DNA of 64,000 nt, from contig NZ_JANHMQ010000001.1 in assembly GCF_024609325.1 (NCBI RefSeq), forward strand, positions 248,001-312,000. The letters run 5' to 3'. The first letter of the stretch is position 1. Every line of letters begins with the position of its first letter. This DNA comes from Geothrix fuzhouensis. Its GTDB lineage: Bacteria; Acidobacteriota; Holophagae; Holophagales; Holophagaceae. The translations under genes and the position numbers were made by a program. Positions 47,072 through 56,066 of this stretch are shown in pieces. The notes beneath the pieces were generated by a model. That model had not been told where the DNA came from. It did no database searches and was given only the letters and a program-made list of their open reading frames with translations.

Positions 47072-48454
47072 CTACTTCGCGTATTGCCGGATCACCTTCT
47101 CGATGGCGGCCCGGCAGGCGGCGCAGAAGCCCACGTCATCCCGGGTGAACATGAGGCAGTCCTCCTGGCTGCGGAAGTAGCCCTTGGCCTCGTAGTTGGC
47201 GCCTTCGAAGGCGCCCACCTTCCCGCTGTGCGCGTCGGTACCCAGGACCTTCGTCTCGAAGACCTTCTCTCGGGCAAAGAGGGCGTCCATCTCAGCTTCG
47301 GGCTTGTTGGCGGCGCGAATGGCGCGACGTTCCTTCTGGTAGGCGTGGCTGTGGGCCTCGAATTCATCCTTCTTCCAGGGAGTGGGCAGGGGCACGCTGG
47401 GGGTAAGCAGATTCGCCCATTTCGGATGCTTCGGATCCGCCGTGGCATTGGGTTCCCAGGGTTCGGGACGAGCAGGGCTGTTGGTAACGGCCACATCCGA
47501 GGTGTAGTACTCGTCCGCCAGGCCCGCGAAGTGGTGACCGAACTCGTGGACGAAGAGGTAGCCGATGGTGCTGTTGCCCGCGGAGGCGGTGCTGTAGAGG
47601 TTGTGGATGCCTCCGCCGCCGTAGGTTTCGGCGTTCACCAGAATCTCCACAAACTCATAAGGGGCCTGGGCCGCGATGTCGCGGAAGCCACGGTTGTCGA
47701 AGGTGAGCACGTAGCGCTCGCTGCCGAAGGCGTCATAGGTGGCGCCGAGGGGCGTGCGCTTGTGGACACCCGTGGAGGGTCGGGAGATGCCACTTTCCTT
47801 GGATTCAGGGCAGAGGGCCCACACGTTGAAGTCTTTCCGGTGCTCTTTGAAGGGGGTCTGTGCAAAGAGCAGCTCCATGACCTTGCGGGCCTGGGCCTCG
47901 AACTTGCCCCGCTCAGCGGCGGTGTAGCCGTCGCCGAGGATGAGGAAGTCCACTTTGCCCGCTGGATCTCCGGCCTTCTGAAGGGCGAGCAGGGCGCCCG
48001 CTTCCGGGGCTGGGGCGCGCTCGATGAGGGGATCCTTGGGATCGAGGTCGAAGGTCCAAAGGGTCTTGAAGGCGTTCCGTTCGTCGCGCTTCCGCACCTG
48101 GATGCGCACGGGGGCATCCGGTTGCGGGAAACGCAGGGATTCGGAGAACGTCCGACTCAGGGCCTTGGCCTCGTCTGTGGTCTCCCATTCGCCATAGATG
48201 CTGGCGAAGCCGCGGGAATAGAGCAGTTTCCCGGTGGCCTTGTCCGCCACCTCGAAGCAGTATTTCCCAAGGTTGCTGGTATCCACGGCCTTGGCGAGGT
48301 CTCCGGGCCAGGGCAGCGGTTCCAGCACCACCCGGTCCAGGCCGAACCGTTCCACGGTGGCGTCTCCCGTATGTCCGTAGTCCACTCGCAGCGTGCGGGG
48401 CGGGGCGGCCAGGCAGACCAGGGTGGCGAGGGAGAACAGCAGGGTACGAAGCAT
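47072..48454 (-). CDS. M64 (IgA peptidase-like) family metallopeptidase
   Basis: 460 residues from ATG 48454, giving a signal peptide (MLRTLLFSLATLVCLAAPP). The zinc motif is HEFGH at 303-307 in YLFVHEFGHHFAGLADEYY, which also supplies the third ligand region. Other M64 marks are DFLILGDGYTAAERGKFEAQ, SGISRPSTGVHKRTPLGATY and ETYGGGGIHNLYS. C-terminal Cys (DCLMFTRDDVGFCAACRAAI) may form a disulfide or zinc site. It would cleave proteins outside the cytoplasm. Single gene, divergent from a YhbY gene, and only 1 bp from the stranded uvrB tail. Confidence 0.88.
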   Translation of the reverse strand: MLRTLLFSLATLVCLAAPPRTLRVDYGHTGDATVERFGLDRVVLEPLPWPGDLAKAVDTSNLGKYCFEVADKATGKLLYSRGFASIYGEWETTDEAKALSRTFSESLRFPQPDAPVRIQVRKRDERNAFKTLWTFDLDPKDPLIERAPAPEAGALLALQKAGDPAGKVDFLILGDGYTAAERGKFEAQARKVMELLFAQTPFKEHRKDFNVWALCPESKESGISRPSTGVHKRTPLGATYDAFGSERYVLTFDNRGFRDIAAQAPYEFVEILVNAETYGGGGIHNLYSTASAGNSTIGYLFVHEFGHHFAGLADEYYTSDVAVTNSPARPEPWEPNATADPKHPKWANLLTPSVPLPTPWKKDEFEAHSHAYQKERRAIRAANKPEAEMDALFAREKVFETKVLGTDAHSGKVGAFEGANYEAKGYFRSQEDCLMFTRDDVGFCAACRAAIEKVIRQYAK

Positions 48455-48499
48455 GGGGGCACCTTGGCTTCCACGATAAACTGATCGCCTGGAGATCCG

Positions 48500-48799
48500 A
48501 TGCTCACCTCGAAACAGCGCCAGTTTCTCAAGGCCCAGGCCCACAAGTTGAAGCCGGTCATGCACGTGGGCAAGGGGGGGGTGACTCCCGCCCAGGCCGT
48601 GGAACTTGATGTGATGGTGGATAGCCTCGAACTCGTGAAGATCAAGATCAACCAGAACAGCTTCGAGAGCGAGGATACGGCCACCGCCGCCCTCTGTTCC
48701 GCCGTACCCGGTCTCGAGCATGTCTGGACCATCGGCCACACGATGCTGTTCTTCCGGCCCAGCCGCACCCACGACACGCGGTTTCCCTTGCCCGGCTGA
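48500..48799 (+). CDS. yhbY: YhbY family RNA-binding protein
   Basis: 99 residues with the CRM-domain pattern: LTSKQRQFLKAQAHKLKPVM, HVGKGGVTPAQAVELDVMVD (with the GKGG loop), ELVKIKINQNS. YhbY binds pre-50S ribosomal subunits. Most relatives are about 95-100 residues, as here. It is followed by a signalling-protein gene 48 bp on. Confidence 0.93.
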   Translation: MLTSKQRQFLKAQAHKLKPVMHVGKGGVTPAQAVELDVMVDSLELVKIKINQNSFESEDTATAALCSAVPGLEHVWTIGHTMLFFRPSRTHDTRFPLPG

Positions 48800-48847
48800 T
48801 TCAAGCCCGGGGCGTTCCGTTCCGAGGAGTCAGGGAAAGGAGTTCCG

Positions 48848-50947
48848 ATGCCCTACCTGTCATGGATGGAGGGGGACCAGCCCTTCCGGCATGCCGTGGT
48901 GGAGGAGCCCTGCCTGCTGGGCCGTGACCCCGTGGCCTGCGCCGTGGCGCAACCGGCCCTTGGTACCGTGTCGCCCATCCACGCCGCCCTGTCCCGAAGC
49001 GGGGGCCTCTGGCGGGTGAAAGTTCTGGAATCGGCCGACGGCTCCGCTTTGAACGGGGTTCCCCTGCACCCTTCCCAGGGGCACCCCCTGCAGGATGGGG
49101 ACGAGCTGGTGTTGGGCACCTGGCGTTTGACCTTCACAGAGGGATTCCCGGGGCTCGATGGCGCCACCTTCGTGGAACGGGTGGGGGACCTTTTTGACGA
49201 GATGCAGGCCCACCCCGGCCAGACCTTTCTCCCGGAACTGAAACAGCTCTACAGCGCCACGGAAAAGCTGCTGGGGGAAGCGGATTCGGACGCCCTGGAA
49301 AGAACCCTCCTGGAGGAGTCCCTGCGCTTGATGGCCGGGGATCGCGGCTTCTTTGTCGTGCGATTGAAGCAGGGCGGCTGGCGCACCACCCATCGGCTGG
49401 GAGCAGCCGGGAAGGAGTCCGGACCATCGCCAGCCGTGCTCGATTACGCCACCCGGGAACATACGGCCATCCTCTCCAACCAGCCTCAGGCGGATCCCCG
49501 ATTCGAGGCTGCAGGCCACCCCGAGCAGAGGCGCGGCCCGCTGCTGTGCGCTCCCCTGGCCGAGGAGGGTGGCCTGGTGGGCGCCCTGTATCTAGACCGC
49601 GGTGCGGAGGACCGGCCGTTCAGCCGGCTTGACCTGGCGATGCTCCAGGCCTACGTGCGCCGGGGTTCCCTGGTGCTCCGCCAGGCTCGGCTCCAGCGCC
49701 ACGCCCTCGGTCAGGCGGAACAGCAGGGTGAGCTTCTGCGCCTGCGGAACGAGTTGCAGCGCGACACGGAACGCCGCGGCGAGCGACTCGCGGCCATGGC
49801 CGCGTCCCTTCGCCGCATCCAGGGTTGGGTCCAGGAACTGCCCGAGGCGGCCGGTGCGGCCATCCGGTTCCAGCTGGAGCACCTGTCCACCCTTCTCGAA
49901 GAAGGACAGCGCGGAGCCTGCCTCGATGCCGCGCCGGTAGCGGGGCATCCCCTTTTAGTGGCAGCCTTGCAGGCGGACCTGGCCAAACGCTGGGACGCAC
50001 TCTTGGCCCTCCGTCACGCCAAATTGCGGTTGCCCGCCCCTCCCCAGGGAGCCATCTGGTGCCGCGGTGGCCCGCTCCAGCAGGCCCTGGATGGGCTTGT
50101 CGAGCCCGTGATCATGCAGCTGCCCCAGGACTCGGAGGCGTCCCTCCGCTGGGATCACGAGCGTGGGCTCCAGGTACTCCGCCTTGGCCTTCCCGCGGGG
50201 CTGCGAGGCCCTGCCCCAGATGACTGGACCCAGCGGACCTTGCAGGAGGCCGGGGTCCGGTGGCGCTGGGCGGATCAGACCCTGGACGTGTTCCTGCCTG
50301 AAGGGCCGGAAGCCATGCCTGAAGAGCCCGCGCGACCCTTGCTGGGGCTGGTGAGCGAGGACCTGGATCTGCTGGGGCTCTTCCAGACAGTGGCCGAGGC
50401 GGGGGACCTGTTGCTCAATCGCCTCGAACTCGTGCCCCCGCCCCCGCCTCTGCCCAAGTACCGGTTCTTGGTGATTGATGCGAAGGAGGCCAGGGATCCG
50501 CAAGGCACCATCCGGGCCTACCGGCACCATCCCTCCTTCGCCACCACCCCCATCCTGGTGGTCCGATGCACGGAGGACGACACCCCGCAGCTCATCGAGG
50601 CTGGGGCCACGGACTGGCTGGCCGAGGGGTTCCGTTGGGAGGCGCTGTACCATCGCCTCCGCGTGCTGCGCGGCCACACGGAACTTCGGCAGCGGGCCCT
50701 GGCGGCCGAGCGCCTGGAATCTTTCCGGCAGATGGCCGGAACCCTCAAACACGAAATCAACAACCCTCTGGCGGTCATCTCCATGCAGGTGGAGATGCTG
50801 CAGCGAAAGTATCCGGAGGAGGCCAAATTGGCCAAGATCGGGGAGATGGTCGATCGCATCCAGACCCTGGTGCAAGTCCTGCAGAAGATCCGCGAGACCC
50901 CCACGGAAGGCTACGCGGATGGGTCGAGCATTCTGCGGCTGGGGTAA
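48848..50947 (+). CDS. FHA-GAF protein with rearranged histidine-kinase parts
   Basis: 699 residues, no membrane helix. FHA-like domain at 20-97 (LLGRDP, SPIHAALSR, ALNGVPL); GAF-like domain at about 145-280; charged coiled coil at 283-330; a degenerate HATPase-like region at about 365-485 (PLQQALDGLVEP, without the Asn of a normal N-box); a receiver-like domain at about 495-610 (YRFLVIDAKEARD, TPILVVRCTEDD, AGATDWLAEGFRW); then an H-box at 635 (GTLKHEINNPLAVI) with its second helix ending the protein. The usual order is H-box then ATPase; here the ATPase part comes first and is degraded. It may act as a scaffold or phospho-relay. Single gene with AAAGGAG about 5 bases before the start. Confidence 0.78.
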   Translation: MPYLSWMEGDQPFRHAVVEEPCLLGRDPVACAVAQPALGTVSPIHAALSRSGGLWRVKVLESADGSALNGVPLHPSQGHPLQDGDELVLGTWRLTFTEGFPGLDGATFVERVGDLFDEMQAHPGQTFLPELKQLYSATEKLLGEADSDALERTLLEESLRLMAGDRGFFVVRLKQGGWRTTHRLGAAGKESGPSPAVLDYATREHTAILSNQPQADPRFEAAGHPEQRRGPLLCAPLAEEGGLVGALYLDRGAEDRPFSRLDLAMLQAYVRRGSLVLRQARLQRHALGQAEQQGELLRLRNELQRDTERRGERLAAMAASLRRIQGWVQELPEAAGAAIRFQLEHLSTLLEEGQRGACLDAAPVAGHPLLVAALQADLAKRWDALLALRHAKLRLPAPPQGAIWCRGGPLQQALDGLVEPVIMQLPQDSEASLRWDHERGLQVLRLGLPAGLRGPAPDDWTQRTLQEAGVRWRWADQTLDVFLPEGPEAMPEEPARPLLGLVSEDLDLLGLFQTVAEAGDLLLNRLELVPPPPPLPKYRFLVIDAKEARDPQGTIRAYRHHPSFATTPILVVRCTEDDTPQLIEAGATDWLAEGFRWEALYHRLRVLRGHTELRQRALAAERLESFRQMAGTLKHEINNPLAVISMQVEMLQRKYPEEAKLAKIGEMVDRIQTLVQVLQKIRETPTEGYADGSSILRLG

Positions 50948-50955
50948 GGGGACAG

Positions 50956-51519
50956 CTACTCCCGGTCCCGATCAATCAGCCACCTGATGCCGCGCTCGCT
51001 CAGCAAGGCCTGGACTGGCCAATCGTGGGGCTCGATGGGGACAGGCAGGTGCATCTGGGCTTCGAAGCCCACGCCTACGGTGAGGATCTCTTCCGGCAGC
51101 TTCGCCAGGAGGGCGTCGTAGAAGCCGCGACCGTAGCCCATGCGGTAGCCCGCCTCGTCGAAGGCGAGACCAGGCACCAGCAGCAGTTGCACGGGCGGGA
51201 GGAAGTGCTGGGCCAGAGCTGGTTCCAGGAGGCCCCAGTGGCCCTTCTCCAGAGGTTCCGAGCCCCAGACGAGTCGGGGGGGCTGGGTGGAGGCCACGCG
51301 TGGAAAAAACCAGAGCCAGTCCGGGTGGGCCGTGACCGCCGGGCGCAAATCGACCTCCGAGCCGAAGGGCCAGAAGGCGCCGATGCGCCGGAAGTGCCGG
51401 TTGCGGCAGAGGTCGCCGAGATGGGTGGCGATGGCGGCAGACCAGGCCGCACGGGAATCCGTGGGCAGAGTGTCCCGGCGAGCTTTGAGATGGGTGCGGT
51501 ATTCGGCCTTGGTCTCCAC
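50956..51519 (-). CDS. 5-formyltetrahydrofolate cyclo-ligase
   Basis: 187 residues. Family marks: KAEYRTHLKARRDTL with the first Arg/Lys residues, RRIGAFWPFGSEVDLRP, PVQLLLVPGLAFDEAGYRMGYGRGFYDALL (split across strands), with the ATP-site GYGRGFYD. The enzyme turns 5-formyl-THF to methenyl-THF using ATP. Convergent with the signalling-protein gene 8 bp away. It connects loosely with ftcD, which also makes one-carbon folate forms. Confidence 0.92.
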   Translation of the reverse strand: METKAEYRTHLKARRDTLPTDSRAAWSAAIATHLGDLCRNRHFRRIGAFWPFGSEVDLRPAVTAHPDWLWFFPRVASTQPPRLVWGSEPLEKGHWGLLEPALAQHFLPPVQLLLVPGLAFDEAGYRMGYGRGFYDALLAKLPEEILTVGVGFEAQMHLPVPIEPHDWPVQALLSERGIRWLIDRDRE

Positions 51520-51587
51520 GCCTTCACCTCACCAGACCGACGATGGCTTCGTCAACGGAGTATCCTCGCACCTGGAGCGACGCCGTC

Positions 51588-52790
51588 ATGACCCCACGTC
51601 CCATGCTGCTGATCCTCGCCGCTTGCCTGGCCCTCGGTGCCCCGCAGTCTGTGCGGGCACAGGCCGGCATCCAGCCTCCAGTTCCCACCACGTCCCTGGT
51701 GCAGTCCGTTCCTGCTGAGACGGGCCTGGCTGATCCCACCGTGCCATTTGCCAAGGATGCCTGGGTGGACATGATCCGTGGCGCGAAGGTCAGCGTGGAC
51801 GCGGCGGAGTTCTATGTCACCAACCGGCCCGGTAGCGCCCTGGAGCCCGTGCTGGAGGAACTGGAGAAGGCCGGTACGCGGGGTGTGAAGGTGCGTTTCC
51901 TCCTCTCCGCGAAGATGCTGGACCAGGATCCGGCCTCCGTGGCCCGACTCCGGCGTATCCCCGGCGCCGAGGTGCGGAGCTTCGATCTCTCAGCGGTCTC
52001 GAAGGGCATCCTCCACGCCAAGTACTTCGTGGTGGACGGCCGTGAGGCCGCCCTGGGTAGCCAGAACTTCGACTGGCGGGCCCTGGAGCAGATCCACGAG
52101 CTAGGCGTGCGGACCACAGATCCACGGATCGTCGTTCGGCTGGCGGAGCTGTTTGCCATCGACTGGGCCTTCGCCGGAAGCGGCAAGCTGCCTAGCCTGC
52201 CGGGGCGGCCTACGCCGGTCCTCCGGCCTGACGCCGAGCTGGTGGCCAGTCCGCCCTTCCTCACGCCGAAGGATCTCCGGCCCGCCATCGATGCCCTGGT
52301 GGAACTGATCGGCCAGGCCAAGGAGAGCGTGCGGGTGCAGCTGCTGACCTACTCACCAGTGGCTGGCCAGGACCGGTTCTGGCCCGTGCTGGACAATGCC
52401 CTTCGGGCTGCTGCGGTGCGGGGCGTGAGCGTGCGCCTGCTGGTCTCCGACTGGGTGCTGGGCGGGCGGGCCCTTCCTCATCTCAAAGCGTTGACCCTGA
52501 TCCCCAATGTCGAGGTGAAGGTGGTCTCGATCCCCGAAGCCAAGGAAGGCCACATCCCCTATGCCCGTACCGTCCACAGCAAGTACCTGGTGGTGGACGG
52601 CATGCATTTGGTGATCGGTACCAGCAACTGGGAGGAGAGCTATTTCATGGACTCCCGCAATGTCGAGCTCATCTTCCGGGATTCGCCCCTGGCCGCCCAG
52701 GCGGTGCGCATCCACGATCGTCTGTGGAAAAGCCGCTTCGCCTTCCCGCTGGACCCCATGAAGGCCTACGAGAAGCGGAAGGTCGACTAG
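51588..52790 (+). CDS. Secreted phospholipase D-like protein
   Basis: 400 residues from ATG 51588, with GGAG upstream and a signal peptide (MLLILAACLALGAPQSVRAQ). Two HKD motifs: H143-x-K145-x4-D150 (ILHAKYFVVDGREAALGSQN) and H330-x-K332-x4-D337 (TVHSKYLVVDGMHLVIGTSN). Both are complete. PLD-family enzymes cut or transfer phosphodiesters of lipids or nucleic acids; periplasmic members include cardiolipin synthase relatives and nucleases. The stop shares CTAG with the convergent mqnE stop. Confidence 0.88.
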   Translation: MTPRPMLLILAACLALGAPQSVRAQAGIQPPVPTTSLVQSVPAETGLADPTVPFAKDAWVDMIRGAKVSVDAAEFYVTNRPGSALEPVLEELEKAGTRGVKVRFLLSAKMLDQDPASVARLRRIPGAEVRSFDLSAVSKGILHAKYFVVDGREAALGSQNFDWRALEQIHELGVRTTDPRIVVRLAELFAIDWAFAGSGKLPSLPGRPTPVLRPDAELVASPPFLTPKDLRPAIDALVELIGQAKESVRVQLLTYSPVAGQDRFWPVLDNALRAAAVRGVSVRLLVSDWVLGGRALPHLKALTLIPNVEVKVVSIPEAKEGHIPYARTVHSKYLVVDGMHLVIGTSNWEESYFMDSRNVELIFRDSPLAAQAVRIHDRLWKSRFAFPLDPMKAYEKRKVD

Positions 52791-53914
52791 ACCTGGGCGT
52801 AGACGTTGTAGAGGTTGTCCCGCTCCAGCGCCTCGAAGCCAGCCTCCTCGATGAGCCGCACCAGCTCGTCCCGGCGGAGGCCCTGAGGCGTCTTGGCACC
52901 GGCGTCGTGGGCGATCTCTTCGGCGATGACAGTGCCGTCCACGTCGTCCGCCCCGTAGCTCAGGCCCGCCTGGGCCAGGCCCGGCGAGATCATCACCCAG
53001 TAGGCCTTGATGTGCGGGATGTTGTCGAGGAGCAGCCGGGCCACGGCGATCTCGCGCAGGTCCTGGGTGCCGGTGGTCTCGTGGATCACGTGGGTGGCGC
53101 TCAGCTCGTTGTCCTCGTTCTGGTAGGCCAGGGGGATGAAGGCCAGGAACCCCTGGTAGCCTGCGGCCTGGGAACGATCCTGCAGATCCCGCAGGCGCAG
53201 CAGGTGGTCCACCCGGTGCTTCGCCTCTTCGATGTGGCCGTAGAGCATGGTGCAGTTGGTGGGCAGGCCCTTGCGGTGGCAGAGCTCGGCCGTGTCCAGC
53301 CAAACCTGCGCGTCCTTCTTGCCGATGCAGATCTGTTCGCGCAGCGCCTCGTCGAAGATCTCCGCGCCGCCGCCAGGGCAGCTCTCCAGGCCCGCGGCCA
53401 TGCAGCGATCCAGGAAGGCCTCGGTGCTTAGGCCCGAGATGCGGGAGTAGTAGTCCATCTCGATCATGGTGAAGACCTTGAGGTGGATGGACGGGAAGCG
53501 CGCCTTGATCTTGGTGAACAGGTCCTCGAAGTAGTCGATCTTCAGCTTCGGGTTGTGGCCCGAGGTCATGTGCAATTCGCGGACGTCCGCGTTCTCGGGC
53601 TTCTCCAGCTCGGCGATGATCTGCTCGGCCGAGAGGGCGTAGGCCCGGGGATCACCGGGCTTGGCCTGGAAGGCGCAGAACTGGCAGTGGGTGAAGCAGA
53701 CGTTGGTGTAAGACAGCCGTCGGCTCATGACGTAGTAGGCGGCCCGGCCGTTCTTCTGGAGGCGCACATGGTGCGCCATGGCACCAATGCCTGTGAGATC
53801 AGGGCTCTCGTAGAGCAGCAGGCCATCGTCAAAGGTCAAGCGTTCGCCGTGCAGCACCTTGTCAGCCAGGGGCAGCAGGCGCGGATCACGGATCTTCGAA
53901 TGGAGTGACAACAT
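52787..53914 (-). CDS. mqnE: Aminofutalosine synthase MqnE (futalosine pathway)
   Basis: 375 residues from ATG 53914, with a GGAGATCGAGG-type site upstream. Radical SAM cluster C73, C77, C80 (NVCFTHCQFCAFQ), LHMTSGHNPKLKIDYFEDLF, GLESCPGGGAEIFDE and HVIHETTGTQDLREIAVARL (split). It joins a SAM-derived radical to 3-[(1-carboxyvinyl)oxy]benzoate in menaquinone synthesis by the futalosine route. MqnC is a close relative; the GGGAEIFDE block favours MqnE. No other mqn genes are in the window. Confidence 0.9.
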   Translation of the reverse strand: MLSLHSKIRDPRLLPLADKVLHGERLTFDDGLLLYESPDLTGIGAMAHHVRLQKNGRAAYYVMSRRLSYTNVCFTHCQFCAFQAKPGDPRAYALSAEQIIAELEKPENADVRELHMTSGHNPKLKIDYFEDLFTKIKARFPSIHLKVFTMIEMDYYSRISGLSTEAFLDRCMAAGLESCPGGGAEIFDEALREQICIGKKDAQVWLDTAELCHRKGLPTNCTMLYGHIEEAKHRVDHLLRLRDLQDRSQAAGYQGFLAFIPLAYQNEDNELSATHVIHETTGTQDLREIAVARLLLDNIPHIKAYWVMISPGLAQAGLSYGADDVDGTVIAEEIAHDAGAKTPQGLRRDELVRLIEEAGFEALERDNLYNVYAQV

Positions 53915-53978
53915 CGAAACCTCGATCTCCCAGTGTAGCGCTGGGCCATTCATCCTTGTTTGACCTTCTTTTCAGGGA

Positions 53979-54995
53979 CTATCCCAGCCCCTCGTGGATG
54001 CGTCGCACGAGGCTGGGCCCCTCGAAGATCAGAGCGCTGTAGATCTGAGCCAGAACGGCTCCGTCGTCCAGGGCGCCCTGTACGTCCTCCGCCGAGCCCA
54101 GGCCACCGCAGGCCACCAAGGGCAGGCGGCCGCGCAGGGCGGCGAGAATGTGTCGGCGGATGTCGCGGGCCTTGGCCTTGAGCGGAACACCGCTGAGGCC
54201 GCCGGAGCCCTTGGATTCCACCAGGGTCCGCAGAGGTTCGGCCACCACGCCGCGATCCAGTGTCGTGTTGGTGGCGACGAGGCCGGAGATGCCCGAGGCC
54301 GCGGCCACTTCGACGATGGCGTCCAGGTCCTCAGGAGCCAGATCCGGCGCCAGCTTCAGCAGCAGGGGCTGGCGTTCCAGGCCCATCTCCTTGCGCAGAT
54401 CCAGCATGCCCGCCAGCAGGGGCTTCAGGGCCTCGGGCGCCTGGAGGTTCCGCAGGCCCGGCGTGTTGGGGCTGCTGACGTTCAGGGCGATGTAGTCCAC
54501 CTGCGGCGCGATGAGACGGTAGGCGGCGCGGTAGTCGTCCAGGGCCTGGGCCTCGGGTGTCTCCTTGTTCTTGCCCAGGTTGCCGCCGACGATCAGGCCC
54601 GTCGGACGGTGTTTCAGCCGCCCAGCCACCACCTCAGCACCCTCGCTGTTGAAGCCCATCCGGTTGAGGATCAGGCCCGCCTCGGGGAAGCGAAACAGGC
54701 GTGGCTTGGGATTGCCGGGCTGCGGGCGCGGCGTGACTGTGCCGATCTCCACGTGCCCGAACCCCAGGCTCTTCCAGAGGGGCAGCAGCGTAGCCCCCTT
54801 GTCCAAGCCCGCGGCGAGGCCCAGGGGGGTGGGGAAGGTCAGGCCGAAGGCGGTTCGGCGGGAGGAGGTTGGATGCTCTGGCTTCGGCAGCCAGGGCCAG
54901 GAGCAGGCGCGTTCACCCAACCAGAAGGCGAGATTGTGGGCGGTTTCGGGATCCAGGCGAAAGATCAGCGGCCGCAGGGCGGCGTACAGATCCAT
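53979..54995 (-). CDS. pyrD: Dihydroorotate dehydrogenase, class 2
   Basis: 338 residues from ATG 54995 (MDLYAALRPLIFRLDPETAH), whose N-terminal helices are the membrane anchor of the quinone-linked class 2 enzyme. Marks: GLAAGLDKGATLLPLW, IGTVTPRPQPGNPKPRLFR, NRMGFNSEGAEVV, NVSSPNTPGLRNLQ (catalytic Ser), ATNTTLDRGV, LSGVPLKAKARD and ACGGLGSAEDVQGAL. It makes orotate for pyrimidine synthesis, feeding electrons to menaquinone, which fits the mqnE neighbour. The start shares a base with the stop of the upstream gene. Confidence 0.95.
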   Translation of the reverse strand: MDLYAALRPLIFRLDPETAHNLAFWLGERACSWPWLPKPEHPTSSRRTAFGLTFPTPLGLAAGLDKGATLLPLWKSLGFGHVEIGTVTPRPQPGNPKPRLFRFPEAGLILNRMGFNSEGAEVVAGRLKHRPTGLIVGGNLGKNKETPEAQALDDYRAAYRLIAPQVDYIALNVSSPNTPGLRNLQAPEALKPLLAGMLDLRKEMGLERQPLLLKLAPDLAPEDLDAIVEVAAASGISGLVATNTTLDRGVVAEPLRTLVESKGSGGLSGVPLKAKARDIRRHILAALRGRLPLVACGGLGSAEDVQGALDDGAVLAQIYSALIFEGPSLVRRIHEGLG

Positions 54996-55351
54996 CACTT
55001 CACCGTGACGGTGGCCAAGGCAGTGATCTCTGGAAAGTCCTCGCGGCGGACTTCCACATGAAAGGTTCCAGTTGCCGCAGGAGCGGTGTAGAGGCCGGCG
55101 CCCGTGATGCTTCCTCCCTCGGGTTCCACTACTCGCCACCCGACCGGCTGCCGCATGTAGCGCACGCCTTCGGGATAGTTGATCTCCGCCTGGAAGGCCT
55201 GGGTGGCGCCCTTGGCCAGACTGACGGCCACCGGCCGAAGGCTCAGGAAGGGCTTGAAGGGTTCAGCGGGCTTGGCGGGCACGGCATCCCCCGGGGCGTT
55301 GCAGGCGAGCGTGAACAGGATGGCGGTGGCAGGGAGCATGCGATTCATCAT
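54995..55351 (-). CDS. Small exported Ig-like protein
   Basis: 118 residues. The N-terminus is hydrophobic with a Cys at 17 (LFTLAC, a poor lipobox). The rest resembles a bacterial Ig-like repeat: VSLAKGATQAFQAEI, GWRVVEPEGGSITGAGLYTA, and TGTFHVEVRREDF. Such domains bind or decorate surface proteins. It is coupled to pyrD by a TGATG overlap, though the link in function is not evident. Confidence 0.7.
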   Translation of the reverse strand: MMNRMLPATAILFTLACNAPGDAVPAKPAEPFKPFLSLRPVAVSLAKGATQAFQAEINYPEGVRYMRQPVGWRVVEPEGGSITGAGLYTAPAATGTFHVEVRREDFPEITALATVTVK

Positions 55352-55357
55352 GGGGCC

Positions 55358-56020
55358 TCACAGACCGGTCATTTCAGTTACGTGGTCCATCACGAGAGGG
55401 GGCTCGGTCTGGGCCTGGACTTCTTCTCGGGTGACGCCTGGGGCCACTTCCACCAGCCGCAGGCCTTCGCGGCCCGGCACCACGTCGATGACGGCCAGAT
55501 CGGTGATGATGCGATGCACGCAGCGCTGGCCCGTGAGGGGGAGGTTGCACTTGCGAAGGATCTTGAACTCGCCTTCCTTGCTGGTGTGGTCCATGACCAC
55601 CACCACGCGCTTGGCCGCCGCCACAAGGTCCATGGCGCCCCCCATGCCCTTGACCATCTTGCCGGGGATCATCCAGTTGGCGAGGTTGCCCTCCATGTCC
55701 ACCTGCATGGCGCCCAGGATGCTGAGATCGATCTTGCCGCCGCGGATCATGGCGAAGCTGTCGGCGCTGTTGAAGAAGCTGGCGCCCGGAGCTGTGGTCA
55801 CCGTCTGTTTGCCCGCGTTGATGAGATCCGCGTCCACTTCCTCTGGCGTGGGGAAGGGGCCGATGCCCAGCAGGCCATTCTCGCTCTGGAGAATCACCTC
55901 CATACCCTCGGGAATCGCATTGGCGATGAGGGTGGGGATGCCGATGCCGAGGTTGACGTAGTACCCATCGTGCAGCTCCTGCGCCGCGCGGCGGACCAGT
56001 TGATCGCGGGACAACGCCAT
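55358..56020 (-). CDS. scoB: 3-oxoacid CoA-transferase subunit B (unpaired)
   Basis: 220 residues from ATG 56020 ([16 protein letters not shown]). Family marks: [18 protein letters not shown], the catalytic Glu47 in [34 protein letters not shown] and [20 protein letters not shown] (split). SCOT moves CoA from succinyl-CoA to acetoacetate and related acids. Subunit A is normally next door in an operon; here neither side has it. It could be elsewhere on the chromosome, or this subunit may act with a different partner. Confidence 0.9.
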   Translation of the reverse strand: MALSRDQLVRRAAQELHDGYYVNLGIGIPTLIANAIPEGMEVILQSENGLLGIGPFPTPEEVDADLINAGKQTVTTAPGASFFNSADSFAMIRGGKIDLSILGAMQVDMEGNLANWMIPGKMVKGMGGAMDLVAAAKRVVVVMDHTSKEGEFKILRKCNLPLTGQRCVHRIITDLAVIDVVPGREGLRLVEVAPGVTREEVQAQTEPPLVMDHVTEMTGL

Positions 56021-56066
56021 TCGCACCTCGATAAGGGCATCCAGGATAGCGCAGGCGGTCCAGGCT

